The notes beneath the pieces are model-generated. The model had not been told where the DNA came from, ran no database searches, and saw only the letters and a program-made list of their open reading frames with translations. 45,424 nt of DNA from Geobacteraceae bacterium GWC2_53_11. Its GTDB lineage: Bacteria > Desulfobacterota > Desulfuromonadia > Geobacterales > Pseudopelobacteraceae. Where the stretch lies: the NCBI GenBank assembly GCA_001802645.1, contig MGZJ01000063.1, positions 8,482 to 53,905 of the forward strand, written 5' to 3'. A program made the translations under genes and the position numbers. This document shows, piece by piece, positions 14,147 through 23,158 of this stretch (its first letter is position 1; every line of letters starts with the position of its first letter).

Positions 14147-16849
14147 TCAGTCATCTTCATGGTCATCTTCATGGTCGTCGTCGTCATCGTCATCGGAACT
14201 GCTCTTAACAGTATACGAGACACTTGCCATCGCGGTATTTCCAGCCTTGTCGGTTGCGGTCACGGTGTACGTCAAATACCCAAGACCATCATCGCCCCCG
14301 GTTACCCTGCCTTTACTTACGGCAACGCCTGAAAGAGCGTCACTTGCGGCGTAGCGTGCTGTCGGAACATGCCCCAACGTGTAGGTTGCACCATTTGCAA
14401 CACCTGAAATTGTTATTACCGGGGCATTTTTATCCAGATTGATTCCGCTCACGGTATACGAAGCGCTGTTACCAGCCATATCAACCGCCGTACCGGTCAC
14501 AGTCTGGCCGATTCCTTCAGCCGTAACCGCCGTGTCGGCAGTCAGACCGGCAACCCCGGAGACTGCATCCGTCGCACTGAAGTGTATCGTTACATTGTTA
14601 TTGTACCAGCCGTTGGCATTTGGCTGACTGAGTGCAGCGCCGGTTATGGCCGGAGCCGTGCCGTCGATTTTGAGAGCACTGCTGCCGATGACTTCATTGT
14701 TGGCATTATCGATCACCCGATACGCAACCGTGTGGGAACCATCACCGCTGACCGTGAAAGCAACTGTCGAGCCTGTCACCACCTGCTCGGCACCATTGTC
14801 GAGCGCGTAGCGGATTTCCTTGACGCCTGAGCCGGAGTCAGCTGCAACAATCGATACCAGCGCATTTGTCACGAACCAGTCGTTGTTTCCTTTCGTACCC
14901 GACAAACTTGCAGTCACAGCCGGAGCAATTGTATCAGCAGCAGTAGCGGCAAGCGAGATGATTACCGCCGGATTAGCCTGATCATCGGATAGGACAGACA
15001 GGACTGCGCTTTTGGCTCCGAAAGAAGCCGGCACAAAATTTACGTCGATACTGCAAATACCGCCCGGCGCGACAGTTGAACAATTACTGGAAATCTTGAA
15101 TTCGCCGGTATTGACCCCGGAAATTGCCAGCGAACTGATAGTGAGGTCTGCCGTGCCCGCATTGGTAACCGTTACAGAATTTGTTACCGAACCCGGCAAC
15201 TCGACCGCCGGAAAATTCAGAGCCGTTGTCGATACGGTAATCAAGGGAACCGTTGCGGTGGCGCTGATCGGCACGGTAACGGTTGCGCGTTTCGGATCAT
15301 CTGAAGCAATGGCAACCACGGCAGCTTTAGCTCCGGCCGTAACAGGGGTAAAATTGATAGTTGCAACGCATGAACCGCCAGGAATAATCCTGGTGCAACC
15401 GCTTGCCGACGTAAACTCACTTGAATTTGCGCCGGAAACGGTGACTCCGGAAATCGTAAGATCGGCATACCCGGTGTTTGAAAAGGTTACCGGGAGGGTG
15501 CTAGATTTCCCCACCTTAACGGCTGCGAAATCGAGCGATGCAGGATCCACGGATATAACCGGCAATGCGGACATACACGCGCCATATGCTGTCACGTAGC
15601 TATCCAGAACCGTTACGCTGCTATCCGCCAATGAAGAATAGCCGGGGCGCGGAACAATCGCCGTATCTCGCATGGTAAAATCGAGATCCGTCACGGCAAC
15701 ATCCCCAACGGCTCCAAAACCGCAGCCACTTACCGGGTTAACTGAAGACTCGTATTTTAGCAACTTAATGCCGTAGGAATAAGCAAACGAAGCCGATACA
15801 ACAAAGCCGCCGTCAGGGGTATTCTGCATGGACATAGAATAGTCCGCATTAGACCGCCGTACCCATTGTTTACCGCCGTCCTTATCAAGCTTTACAATCA
15901 ACGGACTGGTGTTCATGTCAGCAAGCAGGTATCCGCCATCAGGAGCGGAGATAACCAGCAAGCCGAACCTTCCATCCCTATTTGCAACTTTTTTCTGCCA
16001 TTGAACGGCGCCATTCGTATCCAGTTTAAAAACCCACTGATAAACATCCATATTATAGCCTGAAACAACGCACCCGCCATCAGCAGTCGGCTGCATTGAG
16101 CTTATACTACTCAGACCTCCGTTTCCCAAGGTTTTCTGCCACTTGACAGCGCCAGCTTCGTCAAGCTTTACTACCCAGCTCTCTGGTGGTGACCAAGGAA
16201 CCGAAAATTTGGCACCCGCAAGCAGATATCCGCCATCCGACGATTCTTGAATAAATTGCGCAGAGACATTGTCACCATCGGCATAGTGATTTTCCCATTG
16301 AATGTTTCCGTCACCATCCAGCTTCTGCACCCAAACATATCTTGTCCAGACATTATTCGCGCCATCCGAACCGGCAAGGATATATCCGCCATCCTTGGTT
16401 TGCTGAATATGGGACGAACTGTAAGCGACATGACTCGATCTCTTCTGCCATTGGACATCACCATTGGCAGCAAGTTTGAGTATCAAGCTATAGCCATCCT
16501 TGTCTCCAACGATAATATAACCGCCATCGGCGGTCTGACGGATATACTTTCCATACTCATTACCAATACTGCCATACGTCTTTTGCCATTGAATGTCACC
16601 GGCAGCATCAACCTTCACCACAAGCGTATCATAACGCTGCTCTGGATTTGTGGCTAAATAGAAAATCTGTCCAGCCATAACATAACCACCATCCGCAGTT
16701 GGTTGGACAGCATACCCCCTGATCTCCCCGCCTGAGTACGTTTTTGTCCATGATATCGCCGCATTGGCAACACCTGAATACAAACCCACACTCATCACCA
16801 GCAAAAACACAACCATTGTGAAAACTTGCTTCAAATTTCCGTACCCCAT
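14147..16849 (-). CDS. Large secreted beta-rich protein: propeller-like repeats, ASH-type and Ig-like domains, poly-acidic tail
   Basis: 900 residues with a signal peptide (cleavage after GVANA, near 31). Residues about 32-395 contain seven or so repeats of the type TADGGYVMAGQ ... VVKLDAAGDIQWQK, as in secreted beta-propellers. Next come a connecting stretch and two choice-of-anchor-D/ASH-like modules (about 435-540 and 541-650, each ISVDPASLDFAAV-like to SDDPKRATV-like). Ig-like modules fill the rest (DNWFVTNALVSI, WYNNNVTIHFSATD, APVITISG). The last 15 residues are only Asp, Glu and His after two Ser, a tail that could bind Ca, Fe or other cations. A GGGGGG ribosome site lies 6 bases before the ATG. 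It probably works at or outside the outer membrane. Confidence 0.8.
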   Translation of the reverse strand: MGYGNLKQVFTMVVFLLVMSVGLYSGVANAAISWTKTYSGGEIRGYAVQPTADGGYVMAGQIFYLATNPEQRYDTLVVKVDAAGDIQWQKTYGSIGNEYGKYIRQTADGGYIIVGDKDGYSLILKLAANGDVQWQKRSSHVAYSSSHIQQTKDGGYILAGSDGANNVWTRYVWVQKLDGDGNIQWENHYADGDNVSAQFIQESSDGGYLLAGAKFSVPWSPPESWVVKLDEAGAVKWQKTLGNGGLSSISSMQPTADGGCVVSGYNMDVYQWVFKLDTNGAVQWQKKVANRDGRFGLLVISAPDGGYLLADMNTSPLIVKLDKDGGKQWVRRSNADYSMSMQNTPDGGFVVSASFAYSYGIKLLKYESSVNPVSGCGFGAVGDVAVTDLDFTMRDTAIVPRPGYSSLADSSVTVLDSYVTAYGACMSALPVISVDPASLDFAAVKVGKSSTLPVTFSNTGYADLTISGVTVSGANSSEFTSASGCTRIIPGGSCVATINFTPVTAGAKAAVVAIASDDPKRATVTVPISATATVPLITVSTTALNFPAVELPGSVTNSVTVTNAGTADLTISSLAISGVNTGEFKISSNCSTVAPGGICSIDVNFVPASFGAKSAVLSVLSDDQANPAVIISLAATAADTIAPAVTASLSGTKGNNDWFVTNALVSIVAADSGSGVKEIRYALDNGAEQVVTGSTVAFTVSGDGSHTVAYRVIDNANNEVIGSSALKIDGTAPAITGAALSQPNANGWYNNNVTIHFSATDAVSGVAGLTADTAVTAEGIGQTVTGTAVDMAGNSASYTVSGINLDKNAPVITISGVANGATYTLGHVPTARYAASDALSGVAVSKGRVTGGDDGLGYLTYTVTATDKAGNTAMASVSYTVKSSSDDDDDDDHEDDHEDD

Positions 16850-16914
16850 TTCATTCCCCCCCTGAATTTTGTGACATAACAGATCGTCCGCTTCGCAGTA
16901 TTTTTACGTAAGAA

Positions 16915-16943
16915 TATTTATACATTAAAAGATATAGTGTCAA
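16915..16943 (-). promoter_or_regulatory. Sigma-70 promoter of the secreted-repeat gene
   Basis: Minus strand TTGACA (16943-16938), 17-base spacer, TAAATA (16920-16915). Transcription would start about 60 bases before the ATG at 16849. This makes the gene a separate unit from the beta-barrel gene upstream. Confidence 0.65.
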
Positions 16944-17051
16944 TATTTCTAATGTTGCCATCAGCGCGGAGCAAGAATGTTATAACAGGGATGGAAAAGG
17001 TAGCGGGGATAATAGAATTCAGGATGGGTTAGATGTCAGTAACGCAGGTAA

Positions 17052-19310
17052 TCAGAAGGATTTTCGAATATTGCCGGTGAATTTATTTTCTTTGACGCCA
17101 TCGGCTTTGCGGAAGCCATTAATATAATCGAGAGAGACCTGTAGCAATCTGAAATTGGCGACCGCGGCAGCGTTCCAGACCAGGGTATAATCGTTAAGGG
17201 AAGTTGTATATGTGTAACCCGCTCCAGCGGCCAGCGTGAGCTGACTTATCGGGTAATACTTGAGACCGAGCAAAAGCGTTTTGCCATTTATGACGGTGGT
17301 ATTCCTGAAACCATCGGAGTAGGTTAGTGTCTCGTTAAATTCGAACAGCTTTCGCATAACCCCGGAACGTGTAAAATGGTAGTAGTTCAGCTTTTGTATA
17401 ACCTCGGTACCGCTCAAATTAGCACCGTCGGATTGAGTTTCCGAGTAGCTAACACTGGCACTGCCATCAAGGTTCCTGCTATGGATATACTTGAGAGTCG
17501 CGGTGTTTGAGATAGTACGCGCGTTATCATCCAGAATGTATCTATCGCCACGGGAATAGCCGAATGAATCACTGACGCTCCACGCATCGTTCGTATAGGT
17601 AACATTAGCTTGCACATCCGTTACCATACTCAGTTTCTGTACAGAAGACTTATAAATATCCTCATTCAGAGTAAGGTTGGTATCCAGACGTGGCCTCGGA
17701 TTCCATGATGCCATGAGCCTTGAGAGGGAGTGGTAGCTATTTGAACCGGTCTCGGCAGAGGTAAGGCTTCTCGGGTTAACATACTGGCTCAACAGGGTGG
17801 CGGAGTTACTGGCGGTACTGTTAAACTGGGTATAATTACCGTTGGTAAATTCATTAATCTGGCTCACGTCAAACCTGAGGGTGTTGGTCGGGGCGTATGC
17901 CACGTGCAGCATCAACCTCTGGTCAACAAAATTGGAGGATGACATCGTATCGGATGAAGTGACGGAGTTCTTGATATTATAGGAAGCCCCGAGTGAAACG
18001 GCGCGGGAAAAACGAGACGAGCTGGTCGTTTCAACACCTGCTGAAAGTGTAACAAGCCGGGAAGTGTTTGATTCCGACACTTCAACTTCAGAATTCTGCG
18101 TTAGCGAGAAGAGAGCACGTTTATACGCGTTAACCCGATAACCGGCCAGCACAGCCGTAAACCTGGAACTGACACCCACCACATCCTTATCATGAACATT
18201 ACGGAACGAGGTCCGGGCATCCCAGGACAGGTCCTGACTGACTACTCCTGAAGCATACAGAGGGAGAGTGGTCTGGTAGGAAAGCTTCTGATTTTCGTCC
18301 ACACTGCGGTTAAACGTCGTAAAGGTACGCGCGTTCCAGTATTTGCGCTCGGCGCCCACAAAAAGATTCAAATTTATTTCTTCAAGCGAGCTTGCCTGGT
18401 AGTTACTTTTCCGTTTTGACAGCTGCAAATCGGTGGAAACTCTCAGCCAGTTGGAAAAATCAATCCAGCGCCGGACAAGATTCTGGTCAACGGTCCCTAA
18501 CTGGACTTCGTTCTCCACATAATTATTCTTGCTATCAATATAATCCTCAAACAAGGTATGACGGTAATGAAACCAGTTGTCCTTTTTATTCAGGCTGACA
18601 AAAGCCAGCCTGCTCAGCCGGTCGTCAACCGGATTCTGGGAACGAAGATCGCGGTTCATGACGTCCTTGTAATCGAAGAGGATCATCGGAAAATGACGCA
18701 AAATCTCGTTATAGCCGTTTGTCATACCGTTTTTGACACCGGCAATCAGCGTCGCGCCACTCTCAATATGCAAGCCATCATTGATTCCGGTCGCCTGATC
18801 GCGATTGCCCACCATTGAACCAAAGTTTTCGAAGACGGGATTGGCGGTAGTTGCGATGCTGTTGCGCGTCATATCGCGGCTGTAGGCGTTTAACTTGAAC
18901 GGAACCTCTTTCGGGTCCAGTTTGATTTCCCCGTTATACATAAGGTGGCCGCGGGTTTCGTTGAAATTATCGTTCGGCCGGCCGGACGATTTAAATGTTG
19001 TATCAAGGGCGGTCCAGTTGTACCCCAGTGAAACGTCGTAGGAGCCGACACGAGAGTTGTAAAGCGGTCCCTGCGAAGAGTAGAGAAGAGAATAGTTTTG
19101 AACCAGGGAATTGGACGACACGCGACTGGAGGCGCTTTGCCCTTCATAGGACGTATAGGTAAGAGAGGCATCGCCAGATAAGCGCGCAGCAGCTTCATGG
19201 GAAGTCAGGAGAGTTGTCATAAGCGCACAAATAAAAAACAATGTGCGACAAACACTCAATTCACATGAAGTATATGAGCGTATCACGCTATGGGAGCAGG
19301 AGATTTTCAC
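17052..19310 (-). CDS. Predicted outer-membrane beta-barrel protein (porin-like)
   Basis: 752 residues. A signal peptide core (LFFICALMTTLLTSHEAAA) ends near residue 42. The rest is a long series of alternating, aromatic-bounded strands (LSYQTTLPLYASGV, NLTLNEDIYKSS, LVTLSAGVETTSS) with Asn/Ser/Thr-rich loops. It finishes in FTGNIRKSF, a terminal Phe as in barrels handled by the Bam complex. It resembles the large barrels that accompany multiheme cytochromes in Geobacter. A role as the outer-membrane part of an electron conduit or as the filament export pore is inferred from context. The annotated start is GTG; the long n-region suggests an internal TTG at 19259 may be used. Confidence 0.8.
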   Translation of the reverse strand: MKISCSHSVIRSYTSCELSVCRTLFFICALMTTLLTSHEAAARLSGDASLTYTSYEGQSASSRVSSNSLVQNYSLLYSSQGPLYNSRVGSYDVSLGYNWTALDTTFKSSGRPNDNFNETRGHLMYNGEIKLDPKEVPFKLNAYSRDMTRNSIATTANPVFENFGSMVGNRDQATGINDGLHIESGATLIAGVKNGMTNGYNEILRHFPMILFDYKDVMNRDLRSQNPVDDRLSRLAFVSLNKKDNWFHYRHTLFEDYIDSKNNYVENEVQLGTVDQNLVRRWIDFSNWLRVSTDLQLSKRKSNYQASSLEEINLNLFVGAERKYWNARTFTTFNRSVDENQKLSYQTTLPLYASGVVSQDLSWDARTSFRNVHDKDVVGVSSRFTAVLAGYRVNAYKRALFSLTQNSEVEVSESNTSRLVTLSAGVETTSSSRFSRAVSLGASYNIKNSVTSSDTMSSSNFVDQRLMLHVAYAPTNTLRFDVSQINEFTNGNYTQFNSTASNSATLLSQYVNPRSLTSAETGSNSYHSLSRLMASWNPRPRLDTNLTLNEDIYKSSVQKLSMVTDVQANVTYTNDAWSVSDSFGYSRGDRYILDDNARTISNTATLKYIHSRNLDGSASVSYSETQSDGANLSGTEVIQKLNYYHFTRSGVMRKLFEFNETLTYSDGFRNTTVINGKTLLLGLKYYPISQLTLAAGAGYTYTTSLNDYTLVWNAAAVANFRLLQVSLDYINGFRKADGVKENKFTGNIRKSF

Positions 19311-19323
19311 GGCAAGATTATTT

Positions 19324-19338
19324 GCAATAATTACGCCA
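19324..19338 (-). promoter_or_regulatory. Sigma-54-like site before the beta-barrel gene
   Basis: Minus strand TGGC-GTAATTA-TTGC keeps the GG (-24) and GC (-12) with the correct 15-base span but loses the AC of TGGCAC. The predicted start point (near 19312) would leave almost no leader before the GTG at 19310 and fits better if translation begins at 19259. Weak support. Confidence 0.35.
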
Positions 19339-19491
19339 ATGCATTTAAGTACGGCGCGACACCTACTTTCATTATGTTACGCACCGACGACGGACAGGAA
19401 ACATGTATCAGCATAAAATTCTCAGTTAAATAGCAGGGCATACTGCTGGAAATGACAGTAATTCCATGACAGAACAGGCGGTGCTTCAATT

Positions 19492-20553
19492 TCAAGGCAC
19501 CGGTGTTTTACGGAGATATTCCTCGGAGAAATACTGAAAAACCTGGACACGGGCATTCATCTGATCAACGACATAAATTTTGTCCGTGGAATCAATATCA
19601 ATGCCGACGGGAAGGGAGAATCCGCCGGGAGCAATCTTGCCGGTCTCGGCCGAGGCGTAATACCCCCCAAGGGCAAGCAGCAACTCGCCCTGTTCGTTAA
19701 AAATGGAGATATTGTGCGAACGGCCATCAACAACATAAATATTATCGGACGAATCGACCGCCAAGGCTTTAATAAGCTGAAAGTCGCCCGGAGAGTCGCC
19801 CCGTCTGCCAAACTTACTGCGATACCCCCCCAGCTTGTCAAATATCTGGATTTTTGCGCTGAAAGCATCGGCAACAATCAGATGCCCTTTGGAATTAATT
19901 GCCATGGCAATCGGCAGATTAAACAGTCCGTCTGCTTCACCCGATCCGCCAATACTTCTAATGAACACGCCTTGCAAATCGGTGACCACGATTTTACGGG
20001 TTGCCGCATCCGCCACATAGATAAGACGGTTCACTTTATCAATCAACATACAGGTCGGACTTGTGACCGACACCGGCTTAAGGCTGATTGCTCTCTGATA
20101 TTTTTCCAGATTATCGAAGACAAGAATGCTGGCGGAACGGCGCTCCAGGACATAGACGGAACCTTCATGATCGAGCGCAATCGACAGGGGCAAAAGGAGG
20201 GGGGGAGCAGCATCGGGAACATCAAGCGTTCTCAGCTTATATCCGGCCAGGTCAAAAACAAAAACCGACGCCCGGCCGATATCGGATACAAAGAATTTGC
20301 TCAACTCGGGAACAGACTTGACCTCAACGGGCTTTTGCAGGGAGACCGGCGCATCGTCACCAGCTATGGCTGCCCAGAAGCGCTGCGACGGACTTTTTTC
20401 CATATCAAGCTGGCTGTTGTAGCTTTTAAGCCATTCAATACGGGCAACATCCGGAGGAGCAGGCCAGACATAACGCTCCTTGGTAGCACCCTGCTGGGCA
20501 GCGCATGAAACACACAAAAGAACCATCATCACTACCGCGGAAAATCTCAACAT
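19492..20553 (-). CDS. NHL-repeat beta-propeller lipoprotein 1
   Basis: 353 residues from the ATG at 20553 (MLRFSAVVMM); a GTG 33 bases earlier is possible. A lipoprotein signal ends in VLLCVSC, with Cys16 as likely lipid anchor, though the -3 Cys is not canonical. After a linker (WPAPPDVARIEW) come about six NHL blades, each like FNLPIAMAINSKGHLIVADAFSAKIQIFD or DFQLIKALAVDSSDNIYVVDG. NHL propellers are protein-protein platforms. Close in layout to the protein at 21639-22709; together they flank the OmcE-type cytochrome gene. NHL genes beside filament cytochrome genes are known in Geobacter. A role in export or assembly of the filament is inferred. Confidence 0.88.
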   Translation of the reverse strand: MLRFSAVVMMVLLCVSCAAQQGATKERYVWPAPPDVARIEWLKSYNSQLDMEKSPSQRFWAAIAGDDAPVSLQKPVEVKSVPELSKFFVSDIGRASVFVFDLAGYKLRTLDVPDAAPPLLLPLSIALDHEGSVYVLERRSASILVFDNLEKYQRAISLKPVSVTSPTCMLIDKVNRLIYVADAATRKIVVTDLQGVFIRSIGGSGEADGLFNLPIAMAINSKGHLIVADAFSAKIQIFDKLGGYRSKFGRRGDSPGDFQLIKALAVDSSDNIYVVDGRSHNISIFNEQGELLLALGGYYASAETGKIAPGGFSLPVGIDIDSTDKIYVVDQMNARVQVFQYFSEEYLRKTPVP

Positions 20554-20653
20554 GGCGCCCCGACTGTTGATAGAATAAAGTTGCACGCATCATATAAAAC
20601 TGCCGTCTCGATGTCAACGATTGAGACGGCTGCAAGACACCTGGCACGCACAA

Positions 20654-20683
20654 TAAAAAAAAGGGGCGGATATCCCGCCCCTT
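20654..20683 (-). terminator. Intrinsic terminator directly after the OmcE-type gene
   Basis: Minus strand AAGGGGCGG pairs perfectly with CCGCCCCTT (9 bp, 5-base loop) and is followed by at least eight T residues. It begins 27 bases past the cytochrome stop. This is the strongest terminator in the window and would separate cytochrome mRNA from the NHL1 and beta-barrel genes behind it. Confidence 0.9.
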
Positions 20684-20709
20684 CCATAACACCAAAAACA
20701 GATTTCTGT

Positions 20710-21417
20710 TTACTTCCTGTGGCAGGACGTGCAAAGCGCACTAGCAGCATTAGTTGTACGCAGGAAAGAGCCGTTTGAATTATCATGCACCAAGTGGCAT
20801 GACGCGCATTCCATCCTGTTGCTTTGTGGGCCAAAGAAAATAGCAGCCGATTCCGGAGCAGCTCCTTTATTAGCTTTAACTTTCACCAAGGCTTGTGCAG
20901 CAGACTCAAGACGATTAGTAGCATCAGTTTCCGGATACGCAAAACCGATCGGGTGGTCATTCGTCAAGTCGCCACCGGCACCAATATTAAGCGCACCCGT
21001 GGTGGCATCGCCACCGGTCCAAACAGCGGCAGCAGCCATTGCCGTTCCGGCAGCGCCCTGCTTGTTAACTCTCGAACCGAGCTGGGCTACCGTTGCATCA
21101 TGGCAGTTCAGACAGAACAGGGAGATGCTTGTTGCATCCAAAGAAGAGCTTGTCCCTTTGGCGTGTGACAGCGAAGCGCTTGAAGTATAGAGTTTGTAAG
21201 TCGATGCCGCTGCGCCTGCATTACGGTTCCAGAGCGGTACGGCTTGAACCGCGTTATGCGGGGTGTGGCAGAAGATACAAACCTGGGTCTGCGCTTCAGC
21301 CTTAGGTCCGCCGCCAGCCGCGCCAAAGGACAGGTCGTGCTTTGAACCCACGATAGTTGCGTATGATACGCTTGAACAGAGTGTTACGAGTGCTACAGCC
21401 GCTAAAATCTTTTTCAT
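20710..21417 (-). CDS. OmcE-type tetraheme c-cytochrome (extracellular filament family)
   Basis: 235 residues with a signal peptide cut after SVSYA (20). Four heme sites are seen: CIFCH (47-51), CLNCH (102-106), CASCH (204-208) and CTSCH (229-233). Five other His (27, 54, 85, 155, 211) can supply distal ligands. The order SKHDLS, CxxCHTPHNA, PLWNRN, LNCHDATVA, NDHPIGF, ECASCHLVHD and ASALCTSCH follows Geobacter OmcE as I remember it; OmcE polymerises into extracellular heme nanowires. The Gly/Ala/Thr-rich middle fits such a subunit. The gene has its own sigma-54 promoter, AAGGAG site and terminator, consistent with high, separate expression. Filament formation here is inferred. Confidence 0.9.
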   Translation of the reverse strand: MKKILAAVALVTLCSSVSYATIVGSKHDLSFGAAGGGPKAEAQTQVCIFCHTPHNAVQAVPLWNRNAGAAASTYKLYTSSASLSHAKGTSSSLDATSISLFCLNCHDATVAQLGSRVNKQGAAGTAMAAAAVWTGGDATTGALNIGAGGDLTNDHPIGFAYPETDATNRLESAAQALVKVKANKGAAPESAAIFFGPQSNRMECASCHLVHDNSNGSFLRTTNAASALCTSCHRK

Positions 21418-21431
21418 TTGTTTCTCCTTTT

Positions 21432-21465
21432 CTTGATAATTAGTTCATTCATAAAATTGAATGAA
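21432..21465 (-). other. Structured 5' leader of the OmcE-type gene
   Basis: An 8-bp inverted repeat (TTCATTCA 21444-21451, TGAATGAA 21458-21465) forms a hairpin in the predicted 84-base leader. Next to it, 3 bases from the ribosome site, lies CTTGATAATTA (21432-21442). Its perfect 11-base reverse complement is at 21553-21563, upstream of the promoter. The leader hairpin may protect the mRNA; the distant arms may be activator sites. Confidence 0.45.
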
Positions 21466-21512
21466 TCTGTTAGATGCCTAGAGCACACAACTTGAATACG
21501 TTAAATTTTATA

Positions 21513-21527
21513 GCAATCGGTGTGCCA
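21513..21527 (-). promoter_or_regulatory. Sigma-54 (-24/-12) promoter of the OmcE-type gene
   Basis: Minus strand TGGCAC-ACCGA-TTGC, an exact match to the RpoN consensus. Transcription would start near 21501, giving a leader of about 84 bases before the cytochrome ATG at 21417. Confidence 0.75.
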
Positions 21528-21638
21528 ACTACCAGCAGGACATTCTTTTCCATAATTATCAAGTGGTTACAAATGGACTGTTCATTCAAACAGCCGGCCA
21601 GTTTCTCCATAAACCGAACAACACGCAGGCATTTCACG

Positions 21639-22709
21639 TTATTTAACGGCTCCAGCCGCGGGCGCCACGAGTGGATATTCAGTCAGATAGCGAGGATTTA
21701 AATATTGAAACACCTGAAAACGGTTGTTGAGCTGATCGGCGATAAAGATCCGGTCATTCTGATCGATATATATCCCCTGCGGCATCAAAAAACCTCCGGC
21801 AGAAACAACCTTGTCGTCGTTATGTGCGAACTTCCCGCCAAAGGCCATGAGTGTTTCGCCAAGCGGCGAGAAAATAGTTACCCGGTTCCCCCTGCCATCC
21901 GTAACATATATGTGCCCCTCACTGTCAACGGCGACCCCCTTGATCAGCTCGAAATCGCCAATACCGTCACCTCGGCGGCCAAACTTGCTAACGAACACAC
22001 CCTGGGCGTTGAATCGCTGAACGCGGCCATTGAATGAATCGCACACAACAATACCGCCATCAGACTCGACAGCCACGGATAAGGGAAGGTTGAATTCACC
22101 ATCACCACCACCCAATTTTCCAAAAGCAAACAGGAAGTTTCCCTTCAGATCGGCAACCACAATACGATGATCCTTGGGATCGGGTATGATCAAGCGGGCG
22201 GAGCGTTTGTCAACGGCAAACATACCGATGCTTTTCATGCGTTCTGAAAAATCAAGGGCAGCAATTGGCTTGTCATCACGGTCATAAACATGAATTTTTT
22301 TTGACGCCGAGTCAGCGATATAGGCATTTCCCTGCGCATCCACTGATACGCCCGTGACATGCTGGATGATTCCGCTGCCCAAGGTGCTGACTTTTCGAGC
22401 GTTAAAATCAAACACACTCACATTACTGGTCCCGGCATTTGAAACATAGACCTTGCCGGCGCCGTTACTTGCGATTGAAATAGGTTGACTGACCCTGACC
22501 TCATCATCCGTGCCAACAAGCTTGATAAATAACGAATCGCGATCCAGCAAATCGGCAGAACCGGCATACGTGGCGATCCATTCGATTTTGGGGGTATCGG
22601 GATAATCAGGCCAGAACACGCGCCGTTTGGCAACAGGTGCAGCAGCGCAACCAGCGAGGATAGTTGTCAAAGTCACAAATAGAATCAAACGGGAAAGTGC
22701 AGTTTTCAT
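21639..22709 (-). CDS. NHL-repeat beta-propeller lipoprotein 2
   Basis: 356 residues from the ATG at 22709 (MKTALSRLILFV), with GGAGA upstream. The 29-codon upstream extension lacks a signal-like start and is rejected. The canonical lipobox LAGC places the lipid on Cys20. The propeller has about six blades, for example FNLPLSVAVESDGGIVVCDSFNGRVQRFN, with the same pre-propeller WPDYPDTPKIEW seen in NHL1. Likely on the periplasmic or outer face of the outer membrane. It precedes the OmcE-type gene by 221 bases. Paralogy with NHL1 suggests two related but distinct partners for the cytochrome system. Confidence 0.88.
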   Translation of the reverse strand: MKTALSRLILFVTLTTILAGCAAAPVAKRRVFWPDYPDTPKIEWIATYAGSADLLDRDSLFIKLVGTDDEVRVSQPISIASNGAGKVYVSNAGTSNVSVFDFNARKVSTLGSGIIQHVTGVSVDAQGNAYIADSASKKIHVYDRDDKPIAALDFSERMKSIGMFAVDKRSARLIIPDPKDHRIVVADLKGNFLFAFGKLGGGDGEFNLPLSVAVESDGGIVVCDSFNGRVQRFNAQGVFVSKFGRRGDGIGDFELIKGVAVDSEGHIYVTDGRGNRVTIFSPLGETLMAFGGKFAHNDDKVVSAGGFLMPQGIYIDQNDRIFIADQLNNRFQVFQYLNPRYLTEYPLVAPAAGAVK

Positions 22710-22820
22710 ATGAAAGTTCTCCAGACAGACAGGGGGGATGTTTACTACCTTTGTTTTCAGACCAGTTGCACCGGATTCAATCTCAGTGCCGGCCACTGAT
22801 GGTACCTTGTAACATCAGAA

Positions 22821-22892
22821 TCTAACCCCCCTCAGTCCCCCCTTATCAGGGGGGAGGCCTTGAAATCCCCTGATAAGGGGAGATTTCGAGGG
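22821..22892. repeat. Palindromic intergenic repeat (CCCCTTATCAGGGG type)
   Basis: CCCCTTATCAGGGG (22839-22852) and its exact reverse complement CCCCTGATAAGGGG (22867-22880) are separated by 14 bases. Each arm is also nearly self-complementary. The surrounding CTAACCCCCCTCA and AGATTTCGAGGGA look like edges of a MITE/REP-like unit. It may act as a transcript end after the octaheme cytochrome gene. Confidence 0.7.
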
Positions 22893-23062
22893 ATTTGCTG
22901 CGAAAAAACAAGAGTTACAAGGTAGTGGGATGCTTATAATAACAGACTTAACGATTCTTTCACCTCCTCACACATGAACATTATTCAACATCGCTCAATG
23001 CCGAACCTGAGCAGGGCGAGTCTTCAGAAATGGGGGAAAAGCTGCACTATATGGCACTGATG

Positions 23063-23108
23063 TCCCCCTCATCCGGCCTTCGGCCACCTTCTCCCTCAGG
23101 GAGAAGGA
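23063..23108. repeat. Dispersed repeat with CTTCTCCCTCAGGGAGAAGG core, copy 1
   Basis: TCCCCCTCATCCGGCCTTCG followed by GCCACCTTCTCCCTCAGGGAGAAGG. The same sequence, inverted, occurs at 36274-36320. It contains two small palindromes (CCGGCCTTCGGCC and CTTCTCCCTCAGGGAGAAG) and would form hairpins. It begins 51 bases past the octaheme cytochrome stop. Confidence 0.85.
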
Positions 23109-23158
23109 ACTAGCGGAAGATTCGCCCACTCAGGATGCCGAAAGCCCCGTTAACGAGA

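Larger units (their letters stand above)
22710..23158. other. Intergenic region upstream of NHL2, repeat-rich
   Basis: 449 bases without a gene. They contain two unrelated dispersed palindromic repeats (22821-22892 and 23063-23108). The rest shows no convincing frame or RNA gene. A promoter for the NHL2 gene is expected here but no clear -35/-10 or -24/-12 pair was found. Confidence 0.5.

Noticed and set aside
15012-15599. 195-codon plus-strand frame
   Set aside because: Antisense to the ASH-like repeats of the secreted protein; pseudo-repeats mirror the real ones.
19714-20508. 264-codon plus-strand frame
   Set aside because: Antisense to the NHL1 propeller gene, which has signal, lipobox and repeats; the frame is a codon-bias shadow.
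21418-21638. Possible c-di-GMP (GEMM) riboswitch before the OmcE-type gene
   Set aside because: Geobacter cytochrome genes often carry GEMM, but its conserved core could not be found on the minus strand here; only simple hairpins and the -24/-12 site are present.
22821-23108. CRISPR array
   Set aside because: The two repeat types are single, unrelated palindromic units without regular spacing or shared repeats.
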